Shown in pieces: positions 51,859 to 63,172 of a stretch of DNA of 64,000 bases; within the stretch, counting starts at the first letter, position 1, and the number at the start of each line of letters is the position of its first letter. Made by a program: the position numbers and the translations under genes. The stretch is from Aspidapion aeneum (Eukaryota; Arthropoda; Insecta; Coleoptera; Brentidae), in contig OY755044.1 in the NCBI GenBank assembly GCA_963576565.1, positions 56,658,108 through 56,722,107 of the forward strand, read 5' to 3'. A model generated the notes under the pieces. The model saw only the letters and a list, made by a program, of their open reading frames with translations. It made no database searches and had not been told where the DNA came from.

Positions 51859-53517
51859 TGTTTCTTGCAGAGATATCATTTCACCAATACCAGACAAAGA
51901 ATGGGATGAGCATTTTAAAAAACTTTTAACTGAAGATAGAGCAGAATTCAAGGAAGACGCAAGAGACAATATAATTAGAACGATGGGATCTCCAGTACCC
52001 CTCACAATCTCTGAGGTCAAAAACGTGTGCACAACCTTAAAAAGCGGTAAATCTGCCGGACCCGGAAATATCCCAGCCGAACTTATTAAATATGGCACTG
52101 AAGAACTGTTTTGGAGATTACGGAATCTTTTCCAAAAATATTTAAATGGAACTGTAGTCCCAACTGAGTGGAAAACGTCATATATATCCACAATACACAA
52201 AAAAGGAAGGAAAGATATATGTGACAATTATAGAGGTATATCTGTGACTAGTACGCTAAGCAGAATATACGGTAAAATAATAAGAAATAAAGTAGAGAGC
52301 GAATATAAAGACATGGAGGCAGAAGAACAAGCTGGTTTCAGGGCGGGTAGATCGACTTCAGATCACCTCTTTTGTATAACCCAAGTTATTGAAAAGAAAA
52401 TGGCATACGGTCAAGAGCTGCATCTGCTTTACGTGGATCTGCAGAAGGCATATGATAGTATACCACTAAATCTGCTTTGGAAAGCGTTGGAAAACACAAA
52501 CATAAGCGTACAACTAATTAAGGCCATCCAAGAGTTATACCGCAATAGTAAGGCAAAAGTTAAAATAAAAGCAAAACTAACCAAAGGCTTTCAAGTAAAT
52601 AAAGGTCTTAAACAAGGTTGCTGTATCTCGCCTACGCTCTTCAAGATATACTTGGAACAAGTCCTTAAAGTATGGAAGAGAAAATGCCAAAACATGGGAA
52701 TTCCGTTGGACGAAACCACCTTGTATACTTTATGTTTCGCCGATGATCAGATAGTAGTGGCTCAGGATTATGACGACCTCGAATATATGACACGAAAACT
52801 AATAGAAGAGTACAATAAGTGGGGACTAGAGGTTAATCTCAATAAGACAGAGTATATGTGTATCGGTGGAATGAAACAGGATCTAATCTTAAATACCGGG
52901 CAGCGAATTCACTCCTGTGATGAGTATAAATACTTAGGTCTAAAAATTACAGCTGACGGAACACTAGACAAAGCTATAAAAGATCGTAACGTACAAGGAA
53001 GAAAAGCAATAACTTTATTAAATGGAATAATTTGGGACCAAAGTATATCAAAACATAACAAAAAGCTTATATATAACACCATTATAAAAAGTATTATTAC
53101 ATAGGCTCAGAAGTATGGCCAATCAAGGATAGAACAGAAAAAATGCTTTCCGCTACGGAGATGGACTATTGGAGAAGAGCAGCAGGGAAATCAAAAAGAG
53201 AAAGAGTTACAAATCAAAGAATAAGAGAAATTATGACAGTGGGTGGACGTACTTTAGTGGATGATATAAGAACAAAACAACTGGTGTGGTACGGACATGT
53301 ACAAAGAATGAATGATGAAAGACTACCTAAACAAATACTACAATGGAAACCAACTGGCCGAAGAAAACGAGGACGGCCAAGGAGAAGCTGGAGAGAAGGA
53401 ATAGACAGTGAAATAAGAATAAGAGGCCTAGATGATGAATTATGGGCAAACAGAAACGAGTGGAGATTGGGTATCGGAAGACGTAGAACGTTGTGAAACC
53501 GATAAATATATATATAT
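51859..53517 (+). mobile_element. Non-LTR retrotransposon, 5'-truncated, right-arm copy with both ends visible
   Basis: Flanked by gatatcacaca at 51848-51858 and 53518-53528, so the target-site duplication is intact. The target is the ~115-bp repeat family, whose gatatcacacacgccatatt sequence resumes after the insert. The element lacks its endonuclease end and finishes in an AT-rich tail (gataaatatatatatat). At 1659 bp it is a typical 5'-truncated copy. Confidence 0.9.
51869..53496 (+). pseudogene. Reverse transcriptase of the outer non-LTR element, one frameshift
   Basis: Polymerase for target-primed reverse transcription. The frame is open upstream of the first ATG (51983) back to the truncation point, so that ATG is internal. 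Landmarks: GKSAGPGNIPAEL (~52044), NYRGISV (~52226), motif A YVDLQKAYDS (~52430), motif B GLKQGCCISP (~52603), catalytic FADDQIVV (~52737) and KYLGLKI. A TAG at 53102-53104 ends the frame. The expected continuation lies in another frame, consistent with loss of one base at about 53102, and runs 53143-53496. That part holds the usual C-terminal LVWYGHVQRM and RRKRGRPRRSW blocks of this family. All catalytic residues are present; only the frameshift and the missing 5' end disable it. Confidence 0.9.
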
Positions 53518-53528
53518 GATATCACACA

Positions 53529-53715
53529 CGCCATATTTTCACTTAAACTCTAATTTTTAAAATATACCCCCACTCTTTTTTTTTAAATAAATTAAAATGT
53601 ATTTTGTTTAACTGCAGACTTAATTACCTTTTGTTTGATATCACACACGCCATATTTTCACATAAACTCTAATTTTTGAAATCTACCCCCACCCTTTTAT
53701 TTGGTTTCTGTTTGG
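53529..53715. repeat. ~115-bp repeat family resuming after the retrotransposon
   Basis: Two further units in the orientation of 51588-51858, each with catattttcacttaaactct and ctaattttt, then ctacccccaccctttt. Confidence 0.8.
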
Positions 53716-53825
53716 TGGATTTTGTTCATTTTTAAATGGGACCATCTCGACCCAAGACCCAGCCCAGGTACCAAATTTCATTAAAATCGGTCAAGCGGTT
53801 TTTGAGTTATGCGCGTTGGTCGTTA
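53716..53825 (+). mobile_element. 3'-end fragment of an unrecognised retroelement
   Basis: ggtaccaaatttcattaaaa then tcggtcaagcggtttttgag, leading into an acagacag tail. Such 'aaatcgg..aagcggttt.gag.tat..gacagacag' ends are common at 3' termini of insect retroelements. The upstream part gggaccatctcgacccaaga is shared with the giant-array flanks at 20871 and 32460. Confidence 0.55.
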
Positions 53826-53908
53826 CAGACAGACAGACAGACAGACAGACAGATAGACAGACAGACAGACAGACAGACATACAGACAGACCGACAGACAG
53901 ACAGACGG
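53826..53908. repeat. Short degenerate ACAG tract (~80 bp)
   Basis: About 20 acag units with several variant units (gata, cata, accg, acgg). Shares its left flank with the two giant arrays and is the likely short ancestral state. The open frames over it are artefacts. Confidence 0.85.
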
Positions 53909-54044
53909 CGCAACAAAAAAGTTTCAAAATCATCTGAAACGCAAAGATATATAAAAAATTTTGAAATCGGAGCAACTTTTTTTTTCTCGAAAAAATTAGG
54001 ATCACCATAGCTCACACTACTATAGTATAGTATATGTGTGCCAT

Positions 54045-55027
54045 TTTCGCATACTTGGCTTTTTTTAGATGAAATGTTTTTGTTATGATTTCACTTCTTT
54101 TTTAAAGGAATTGGATAATACTTAATTTTTAAAGTAGTAAAATATGCGGAATTTTAGCAATGCCTTACTTAAATTTTTGAGGTTTTTTTAATTTTTTTCC
54201 ATGGTTTTATCGTAGTTCCCAGCAGCCTTCCAATGCTAAGCTCTCTAGCGTTTCTGAAAGTGCACAATGTTACTTTTACATGTATAGGGGAGGGAAATAA
54301 ATTAAAATTGTCGTGTTTTTAAATTTTGTCCCATAGTTTTATCATAGTTCCTATCAGTCTTCCAATGCTCAGCTCTCTAGCGTTTCTGGAAGTGGGTAAT
54401 CTTACTTCTACATAACTTTACATTTATAAGGGAGGAGAGTAAATGAAAATATTGGACTTTTTAAATTTTTTCATATGGTTTTATCATAATTTCTATCAGC
54501 ATTCCAATGCTCAGCTTTCTAGCGTTTCTGGAAGTGGGCAATGTTAGTTTAATATAAATTAACATTTATAGGAGAGGGAAGTAAATTAAAATGTTGGAGT
54601 TTTTAAATTTTTTCATATAGTTTTATCATATTGTCTTTCAGTCTTAAAAAGTTCAGCTCTCTAGCGTTTCTGGAAGTGGGCGGTGTTACTTTTACATAAT
54701 TTTACATTTATAGGGGAAGGAAGTAAATTAGAATTTTGGGGTGTTTTAATTTTTTTCTAAAACTTTGTCATAGTTACTATCGGTCTTCCAAAGCTCAGCT
54801 CTCTAGCATGTCTGGAAGTAGGCAATGTTACTTTTACTTAACTTTACATTTATAGGGGAGGGAAGTAAATTAAAATTTTGGGGTTTTTTGATTTTCTCCT
54901 ATAGTTTTATCATAGGTCCTCATCATCAGTCTGCCAAAGCTCAACTCTCTAGCATTTCTGGAAGTGGGCGATGCTACTTTTACATAACTTTAAATGTATA
55001 GATAGGGGAGGGGAGTAAATTAAAATT
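54045..55027 (+). repeat. ~142-bp tandem units, six copies, in the right flank
   Basis: Same family as 4615-5890. The anchor word gcgtttctggaagtgggcaa recurs at about 54250, 54382, 54524, 54664, 54808 and 54952, giving spacings of 132-144 bases. Preceded at 54045-54165 by the cttggcttttttt / gcggaat module. It ends without the hairpin terminus. Confidence 0.85.
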
Positions 55028-55381
55028 TAAAAAAAAAATCTAGATAATCTGGACTAGGTACTTACCTATGTTCAGCGAATTTTTGATAAATTATGTAGCT
55101 CTATACCTAGCTGGATATGTTTTATTTACTGACGCTGGCGCCACTTTGGCAGAATTAAGGCCCTTAATTATTATGCAAATAATATAAAATAAAAATATAA
55201 GATTTTTATTATTCAGTCTAGCAATTTATTCCCATTTTCAAATCGGCTAACCATATGTTACTTTTTTTTAGGTACCTAAATTATTCTTCTGAATTTTTCT
55301 TATATGTGCTACTCCTTGGAAATAAATAAATAAATATATTTGAGGCTCAATCGGTTAAGCAGTTTCTGTACTCGTTTCCTT
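55028..55381. other. No recognised feature
   Basis: AT-rich intergenic sequence; ataaataaataaata-type run near 55322. Confidence 0.5.
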
Positions 55382-57216
55382 TACAGGTTGGGCCAAAAAA
55401 ACCTGGACATTTTTTTTATTATCACTTTTGAACTATACAATCGATATTAATGGGACAAACTGCACTTGCCAAAGAATTAATCAGAGCTTTGACTAATTTA
55501 TCATTTTTTGTCTGCCATCTCAAAATCCAAGATGGCGGACAAAGATGCTCGTTTATTCTTGTGTTGCGAATATGTTCTAATTACTTTAACTTAGTAAGAA
55601 AGCTGCGTTCTTGCCAGGCCCGACAAGGTACGATTCAGCAAAATTGATTCAGTGGTTCTATAAAAAAAATATTTTTGTTCAACCATTGTTTTGCATATTA
55701 TACGATTGCTTGCCAATCATGTCTGCATTTATTTACTTATAAATTCATTACTACTGAACCGATGTTAGTGGAAATAAACAACATCCTGGTGAGAATTGAT
55801 TGCTTTTTTAAGATCATGATCATAGTTATCGCCATCTTAAATTTTAAGATGGCGGATAGAATTATTTTTGATTCTTTAAAATGGCGTGTTTATTCTTATT
55901 TTCCGAAAATGTTTTAGATTTTTTTTAATCTATGAAAAATGCACTACTGTTTCCCCACACAACGAGGTAAAAATTATTAAAATCAGTGTGGTGGTTTTCA
56001 AAATATCTATTTTTGTTTCAACCATTGTTTTAGAGATTATACGATTGTATTGCCAATCCTGTCTGCATTAATTTTCTTATAAACTCTACCAATTTTAGTG
56101 AAACACAAAAAATCGTGGTAAGAATTGATTGCTCTTTAAAGATTATAATCGAAATTTGCCGCCATCTTAGAATTTAAGATGTCGGACAGAAATTGCCAAT
56201 GCAATCGCATAACTTGTAAAACAATTGCACAAAATCAGATTTTGTGGGAACCACTTCGCCGATTTTATTAAATTGTACTTTATTAAGCGGGAGAAAAGTA
56301 GTACTTTCCAATAAATTAATTTAAAAAAAAACATTTTCGAAAAATAAGAATAAAGTGCCTCTTTGAAGGATCAAGTATAGTTCTGTCCAACATCTTAACT
56401 TTTAGGATGGCGGCAAATTTCGATTATAACCTTGAAAGAACAATCAATTCTCACCATCATTTTTCTTATTTCACTAAAATCGGTATGGTAATAATGATTT
56501 ATAAGAAAATGAATGCAGACAGGGTTGGCAATGCAATCGTATAATCTGTAACACAATGACGAAAACAGAAATAGGTTTTTTGAGAACCAATACACCGATT
56601 TTGCTAATTTGTACCTTGTTGTGCGCGGGAAAAGTAGTGCTTTTCTATAAATTAAAAAAAAAATCTAAAATATTTCCTGAAAATAAGAATAAACCCACCA
56701 TCAAGTATAATTCTGTCCGCCATCTTAAATTTTAAGATGGCGATAAATTTTGATCATGATCTTTAAAAAACAATCAATTCTCACCAAAGATGTTTTTTAT
56801 TTCATCAAAGTCAAAGGTTCAGTAGTAATAAATTTGTAAGGAAATAAATGCAGACATGATTGGCAAGGCAATCGTATATTTTTCAAAACAATGGTTGAAA
56901 CAAAAATATTTTTTTAGAACCATCAAACCGATTTTGCTGATTCATACCTTGTGCGTGGCAAGAACGCAGCTTTTCTACTAATTTAAAAAAATAATTCAAA
57001 CGTGTTTGCAGCATAAGAATAAACCAGCATCTTTAAAGGGTACATTTTAATATTGTCCGCCATCTTGGATTTTGAGATCGCTGACAAATAATTATAATTT
57101 GTCAAAACTTTGATTAATTCTCTGCCAAGCGCAGTTTGTCCCATTAAAATCGATGGTATAGTTCAAAAGTTATAATGAAAAAAAATTGTGCGGTTTTTTT
57201 TTTGGCCCACCCGGTA
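55382..57216. repeat. 1.8-kb multi-unit fold-back element
   Basis: Outer ends caggttgggccaaaaaaa and tttttttttggcccacccgg are inverted matches. Inside, ~350-450-bp blocks repeat in both orientations. Each holds gtccgccatcttaaatttta or its complement, caatcaattctcacca, and an aatgcagacatgattggcaa block. The symmetry centre is near 56300. Frames of 61-80 codons inside have no known domain. Related fragments lie at 58490-58735 and 16850-17272. Confidence 0.8.
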
Positions 57217-57655
57217 TATATGTATTGATTGATTTATAAGAATTCTAAATTAATTCAGCAGATTTGTTTTTGTAAAAAAATCACTGAATAGAGTTAAAAA
57301 TATAATATTATATATCAGTACGTTTTGACGTAGCTAGATTAAAATTTAGCGCTCTTTTTACTCATCTGACTTTAACTACGTGGTAAAAAGGAAGACGGAG
57401 ATAGCAATTCACAAATAGTATCAAGTCCCTATCCAAGTCCGTTAGTTAATTCACTTTTGCTGTGAGGTACATGAAGAAATATTTATTTATATTTTATATT
57501 TATGTTCCCAATAAGCTAGCTAACATTATTTATTATGCTAACATTTTTAAATATTTTTACAAAGATGCAAGTCAAGTGAATCGCTGGACCACATAGCAAC
57601 AGCCGCCCCAAAATAAAAAATAAACCAAATTTAATTAAAAAAATAGGCATAATGC
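57217..57655. other. No recognised feature
   Basis: Unique-looking AT-rich sequence without a supported gene. Confidence 0.5.

Positions 57656-58290
<635 letters not shown>

Positions 58291-58328
<38 letters not shown>
58291..58328. repeat. TA microsatellite, right part
   Basis: Continuation of 58002-58120, split by the MITE. Confidence 0.95.
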
Positions 58329-58331
<3 letters not shown>

Positions 58332-58903
58332 AATATATAGATAATATAGTAGCATTTTTTTACGGAGACCAGTGACTTTGGGGTCCCTTTTCTTGGTGGT
58401 TAAAAAATATCTCTTTGAAAATGATGGACTAATTTCTTTAAATTTTATAATAGTTTGAAGTTTGACCTACTCATTTTAAATTGGCTTATCTACCAGATGG
58501 GCCAAAAAAATTAAGCAAATTATTTTTCGTTATAATTTTTGAACTTTATCACCGATTTTAATGGAATAAAATGCATTTTCATACCTGTGGTCAAAAATCT
58601 TTCTTTTTAATCCGTCGTAAAATCCAAAATAGGGGACAGAATCAATCCTGACGCATTAAAGAGACTCGTTTAACTTTATGTTCCAGAATTTGTTTTCTGC
58701 CACACAATAAGCTAGGTGTGGCCTATTAAAATGCCTTTTGTGACATTTGTGGCAGCTTAAAGACGTTGCCGCCATTTTGTGACACTGTAATTAGGATAGT
58801 GACAATTTGCCAACTTGTGACACAACAAAACCATTGAATAATTAAACAAATATCTGGAAGCAGAACTGTATTTTTCAGCTAGGTAAAACATTGATATGCC
58901 CGG
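58329..58903. repeat. Repeat fragment, otherwise no feature
   Basis: 58498-58735 matches the gggccaaaaaa end of the 55.4-kb fold-back and then the ccaaaatag-ggacagaatca block of 16850-17000. 58740-58820 has several ttgtgaca words. No gene. Confidence 0.5.
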
Positions 58904-59235
58904 TGGTCCGTACATCACTGTATATAAAAATTGTGTCGTCCCAAAATTTAAATAATAAATTAATAATTATAATTTTAATTCTAATTTCTTTGAATCAATC
59001 AATCATTTAGTTTCTTCGATTCTATTGCTTTCTAATTTCATTCGACCGCGCAAAAAACAAGCCTTTTTTTTGTCTCAACTGAGCGCGACGCAGCGATCCC
59101 GAAAAAGTGCATATAAAAATACTTTATCAGTACAAATTTTTCTGCTCGACTGAAAACATTTTAAGAATACCTACGTCTTCTTATTTTTAACTTTGTGCTC
59201 AAAATAACTCAAACCATTCAATTCAATTCAATATA
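58904..59235 (+). repeat. 5' LTR of the BEL/Pao element (3' limit approximate)
   Basis: Starts tggtccgtacatcactgtat. Only the first 73 bases can be checked against the 3' LTR. After that the two diverge within the last ten bases of the window, so an indel is likely. The end near 59235 is inferred from a tactaca before a GC-richer leader; the primer-binding site was not identified with confidence. The LTR should carry the promoter; a tatataaaaa TATA-like word sits 17 bases in. Confidence 0.6.
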
Positions 59236-59930
59236 CTACAGAGTGATTCTTACGATTACGCCACGAGGTGATCCGTGATTACGCCATCAACCAAAGACGA
59301 GGAGGTAGGCCTACCCAGGGAAGAAAACATCAAGAAACCGGTAAGTTGGGATAAAAAAAGGCCTTAGTAATTTTTCTTACAAACCCTGAGCGAGTTCATT
59401 TTAAAGCTTGCTGTCTATCGAAGGAACTAACATCGCTGAAAAATTATTTAGGAAACGTTAATATAATTTATTGGCCCATACGAGCGGATTGAACTACTCA
59501 TAGGGTTTTTTAAGTAAGAAAATATTAATCGATAGTTTTCGATATTTAATTTCTCCAAATTTTTTTGATCGAAGTAGTATCTTTCGATACTCTCAATATT
59601 TTCTTCTTCAATTTTTATCGATATTTTGGATCGACATCAGTATCGATATATCGATATTTTTTCGATATTTGGAAGTATTACCTACTCAAGTAAAAAACCT
59701 CAACTCAATTTACTTTAAAAGGAAAAATAATAATTTTATTTGTTTTATTATTTTAATATAAAATTCCAAGTAGGTATTTTTCTAAAAGTGACGATATTAT
59801 TTTGTCGCAGGCGAACACAATTTTTTGTTGATTTTAGTGCACAGTTTTAGCAAAGGTGTTTTTATTGGATATGGGTATAACCATATACTTAGTATAGTAA
59901 ATTGGTATACACTTTGAATTTTCAAAATAG
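59236..59930 (+). other. 5' leader of the BEL/Pao element
   Basis: Untranslated. Contains a good donor-like ccggtaagttggg at 59338 and a run of atcgata words (59470-59665) that can fold back on itself. No coding frame. Confidence 0.5.
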
Positions 59931-59934
59931 TTTT

Positions 59935-60445
59935 TTCTCAATTGGTTTTTTTGGATTGCTACTCTAAGCGTCCATACTTGCAACATTTTTTTTGAAAATT
60001 CAATTTTCTAATTTTGCGATTTTCTCAATTTTTGTTTTTTTTTTAATTCTCAATTTGTTTTGGATTGCTACTCGAAGCCGTCCATACTTGTAACTTTTTT
60101 AGAAAATAATTTTTTTCTAATTTTGCAATTTTCTCAATTTCGATTTTTTCAAATTCTCAATTTGTTTTGGATCACTTCTCGAGATCGTCCATACTTGTAA
60201 CTTTTTTTAGAAATTCAATTTTCTAACTTTGCGATTTTCTCAATTTTGATTTTTTCAAATTCTCAATTCGTTTTGGATTACTACTCGAAGCCGTCCATAC
60301 TTATAATTTTTTTTGAAATATTATTTTCTAATCTTGCGACTCTCAATTTTTAATTTTTTTTTAATTCTCAATTTGCAACAATTTCTTTGAAAACTCGATT
60401 TTGTAATTTTTTAATTTTCTCAAATTTTTAAATTTTTTCTCAAAT
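59935..60445 (+). repeat. ~107-bp tandem repeat in the BEL/Pao leader, about five units
   Basis: Units share ttctcaatttgttttggatt, actcgaagccgtccatactt and ctaattttgcgattttctca. Starts are near 59940, 60049, 60157, 60262 and 60367; the last is truncated and ends just before the gag start codon. Confidence 0.88.
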
Positions 60446-60477
60446 TCCTAATTGGTCTTGATTTTTACGAATAAACC

Positions 60478-61017
60478 ATGGCTGACGAACTTAAACAAAT
60501 TCAAAATTTACGCCAAACGGAGTTTCAAAAACTTAAAGAAATTCACGTTACAGCAAGTAAAGTTAACCAGGGCGATGAAAGCCAGATTCCAGTTTTCAGA
60601 TGCATGTATTTGAGCGTCCAATCTATTTATGAAAAATTTTATGAATATCACAACCAGGTCGTCATTTTGATCTCTGAAGATGATAAGGCCTTTAACACTG
60701 AAGATAATGTTCGCAAACTATTCGACTTAATGTATTATCAATGCAAAGCATACTTTTTTAAATTACCAACAGAAACATTGAATTTAAATCACAATTTTCA
60801 AGCTAATCCATCCTCTACTCAATCTCAACATTTTTTCCAACCAAAACTAGATTTTGAAATACCTATTTTCAAAGGAAATATTGAATCATTTCAATCCTTT
60901 ATCGATATTTTTGATGCATTAGTGCACACAAATAAAAATATTCCAAAAATTTTCGACTTTAAAATCTCATGTTACTGGTTCTGCATTATCGGTAATCGAC
61001 AATTTACTATTATCTGA
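60478..61017 (+). pseudogene. gag: BEL/Pao gag, N-terminal part (frameshifted)
   Basis: Structural protein of the retrotransposon particle. The start is well supported: ataaaccATGG is a strong eukaryotic context, directly after the leader repeats. Residues 1-30 are lysine- and glutamine-rich and probably helical. From about residue 115 the sequence (KLDFEIPIFKGNIESFQSF) matches the DUF1759 domain of BEL-type Gag proteins. The frame is lost at about 60958, where translation leaves the domain and ends at TGA 61015. The rest of the domain continues in another frame, so a one- or two-base indel broke the gene. 179 codons remain in this frame. Confidence 0.85.
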
Positions 61018-61843
61018 TGATAATTATGACATAGCCTATGCAACTCTGCGCAACCGATTTATCAATCCCCGTTCATTGGCAACGAATTTATGGAAAAATT
61101 TGGATAATGCACCAAGTGTATCTACAGATAATCCCACAGCTGTGAGAAATTTATTGGATACTTTTTCAAAAAATATTGCTGCTTTGACTAATGTCGGCTT
61201 GCCTACTCAATATTGGGATTTTATTCTGGTACAAATGATTCTCAAACGCTTACCTGTTTCTATAGTCACTCGTTTTGAACTTTTTTATGAGGACTCAAAT
61301 AATATTCCATCTTTAAAAGTTCTCACGGATTTTCTACATAAAAATTGTATGGCTTTAGATAACATTCAGGTCTCTCCTACCTATAAACCAAAACCTCAAT
61401 TTTCAAAACCAACTCATTTTAAAAACCAAACTTTATCTAAACAAAGTCCGGTTTTAAATACTTATATGGCTCAGACGCAATCTCAAGGTCAAGAAGCCTT
61501 CACTTCAACCTCTCCTCAACAAAATAACTTAACTTGCTCAATTTGCAACTCAGGTTCGCATAATATTTTTAAATGTCAAGAGTTCTTATCAAAAACTCCT
61601 CACGATCGCTTTCAGCTAGCTAAGGTAAAAAAGTTATGCATCAACTGTTTATCCAAAGCTCATAAAACTTCCTTGTGTCAATCTACCTCTAAATGTCACA
61701 AATGTGAATCCTTGCATCATACATATTTGTGCTTTTCTACGCGTCAAAACCGCAATGACGTTTCTGAATCGAATCAACATCCTAACAATCCATCTACTGA
61801 CCCACTTTTTACTGGTTTTACCAATGTCAAAAAAAGTACGTAA
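61018..61843 (+). pseudogene. gag: BEL/Pao gag, C-terminal part with zinc knuckles
   Basis: Nucleocapsid part of Gag, which packages the element RNA. The frame is open from about 60960; the first ATG at 61076 is internal. The region to ~residue 95 continues DUF1759 (ATNLWKNLDNAPS ... LPTQYWDFILVQMI). A Q/S/T-rich linker follows. Three cysteine-histidine clusters come next: CSICNSGSHNIFKC, CINCLSKAHKTSLC and CHKCESLHHTYLC, the usual BEL arrangement. It ends at TAA 61841-61843, yet the frame directly after the stop continues into protease. Known BEL elements usually encode Gag-Pol as one frame, so this TAA is probably a nonsense mutation, although read-through cannot be excluded. Confidence 0.87.
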
Positions 61844-63172
61844 CTTTCTACCGCCCGTATTGAAGTTTTAGATAGCAAAGGGACCTATCAACCTCTGCGC
61901 TGCCTTTTAGATACTGGGAGTATGACGTCTATTATAACCTCAAAATGTCTCAATCGTTTAGGACTTAAACCCTCCTCTACTTCAGTTCAATTGTCTGGTC
62001 TAGGCACAATGCAAACTTTTGTGGATCAAGAAGTTACTTTGTCTCTCCGCCCTTTTCAAAGGACTAATCCAGTTTTTACAGTCGATGCTCTTGTCGTGTC
62101 CAAAGTCAGCGAAAGTTTGCCTCCCTATGAGCTCTCTACTGACACCTGGTGTCACTTAGCTAATATTCGATTGGCTGACGAAGAGTTTCACAGCCCTGGT
62201 CAGGTTGATATCTTATTAGGTGCTGATATTTATGGTAAACTTTTACTGGATGGACATATCCGAGGCGGTCCAGATCAACCTGATGCAATTAATACAGTAT
62301 TTGGTTATGTTTTAATGGGCAAAGTCTCAACAAGAGCCCCTCAAGCAATTTCTGCTATGTTCTGTCATATCGAAGATTCTGTTTCTTTGGATGCTCAAGT
62401 TGAACGATTTTGGCAGATAGAAGATGTTCCTAAAGTCACGTGTCTATCTCCAGACGATCAAAAATGGTCCAGTAACTGCCCACAACTTCTAACTCAGCTT
62501 TCTCCATCGGAAGTATCGATTAATTCTCTCAATTTTGACTCCGATTCTAATACAGATTCCTCTCTAAAAGTACTAGGTTTGGAATGGAGTGCTTCTTCTG
62601 ACTCTTTTCGATTTTTCGTCAAATTTCCTGATAAACCTTGTACTAAGCGGAATCTTTTATCAAGCCTTGCTCAAATTTTTGATCCGCTGGGAATTATTTC
62701 CCCTTCTACTTTTCTCATTAAACATTTAATTCAACAATTGTGGAAGCTAAAGTTATCTTGGGACTCCCCGCCTCCTCAAGAAATCGTCCAACTCTGGACG
62801 AAATATATTAAAGACGTATCGTGCTTTCAAGAATTTCAATTGCCTCGACTTATTGTTCCTAGCTCAACTAACCGTATTGAACTTCATTGCTTTGGAGATG
62901 CAAGTGAGAAAGGATATTGTAGTGTGTTATATTGTCGATGTTTTCTCAATTCTGGAGAAATTGCTGTAAAGTTTATTTGTTCTAAAGCCAAAGTAGCTCC
63001 ACTAAAAACCGTATCTCTTCCTCGACTTGAACTTAATGCAGCAGTTCTCTGCGCTCGATTAGCTTCTTTTGTTTCAAACTGCTTTCTAAACAAACTTCCA
63101 TTAGATAAAATATATTGTTATACTGACTCCATGGTGACTCTCAGGTGGATTAATTCTTCACCTCATGAGTGA
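61844..63172 (+). pseudogene. pol: BEL/Pao pol: protease, A17-type region and RNase H, RT palm deleted
   Basis: Begins in frame right after the gag stop. The aspartic protease motif LLDTGSMTS is at about 61904-61930, followed by VDILLGADI and GYVLMG, the DUF1758-type protease fold. Next comes VERFWQIEDVPKV, which normally leads into reverse transcriptase. After LSPDDQK the sequence jumps straight to WSSNCPQLL, a block that normally follows the catalytic YVDD. The whole palm is missing without a frame break. Then come PCTKRNLLSSLAQIFDPLGI (Peptidase_A17-type region) and RNase H (LHCFGDASEKGY, PRLELNAA, YCYTDSMVTLRW). It ends at TGA 63170-63172, where tryptophan is expected. Confidence 0.88.
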
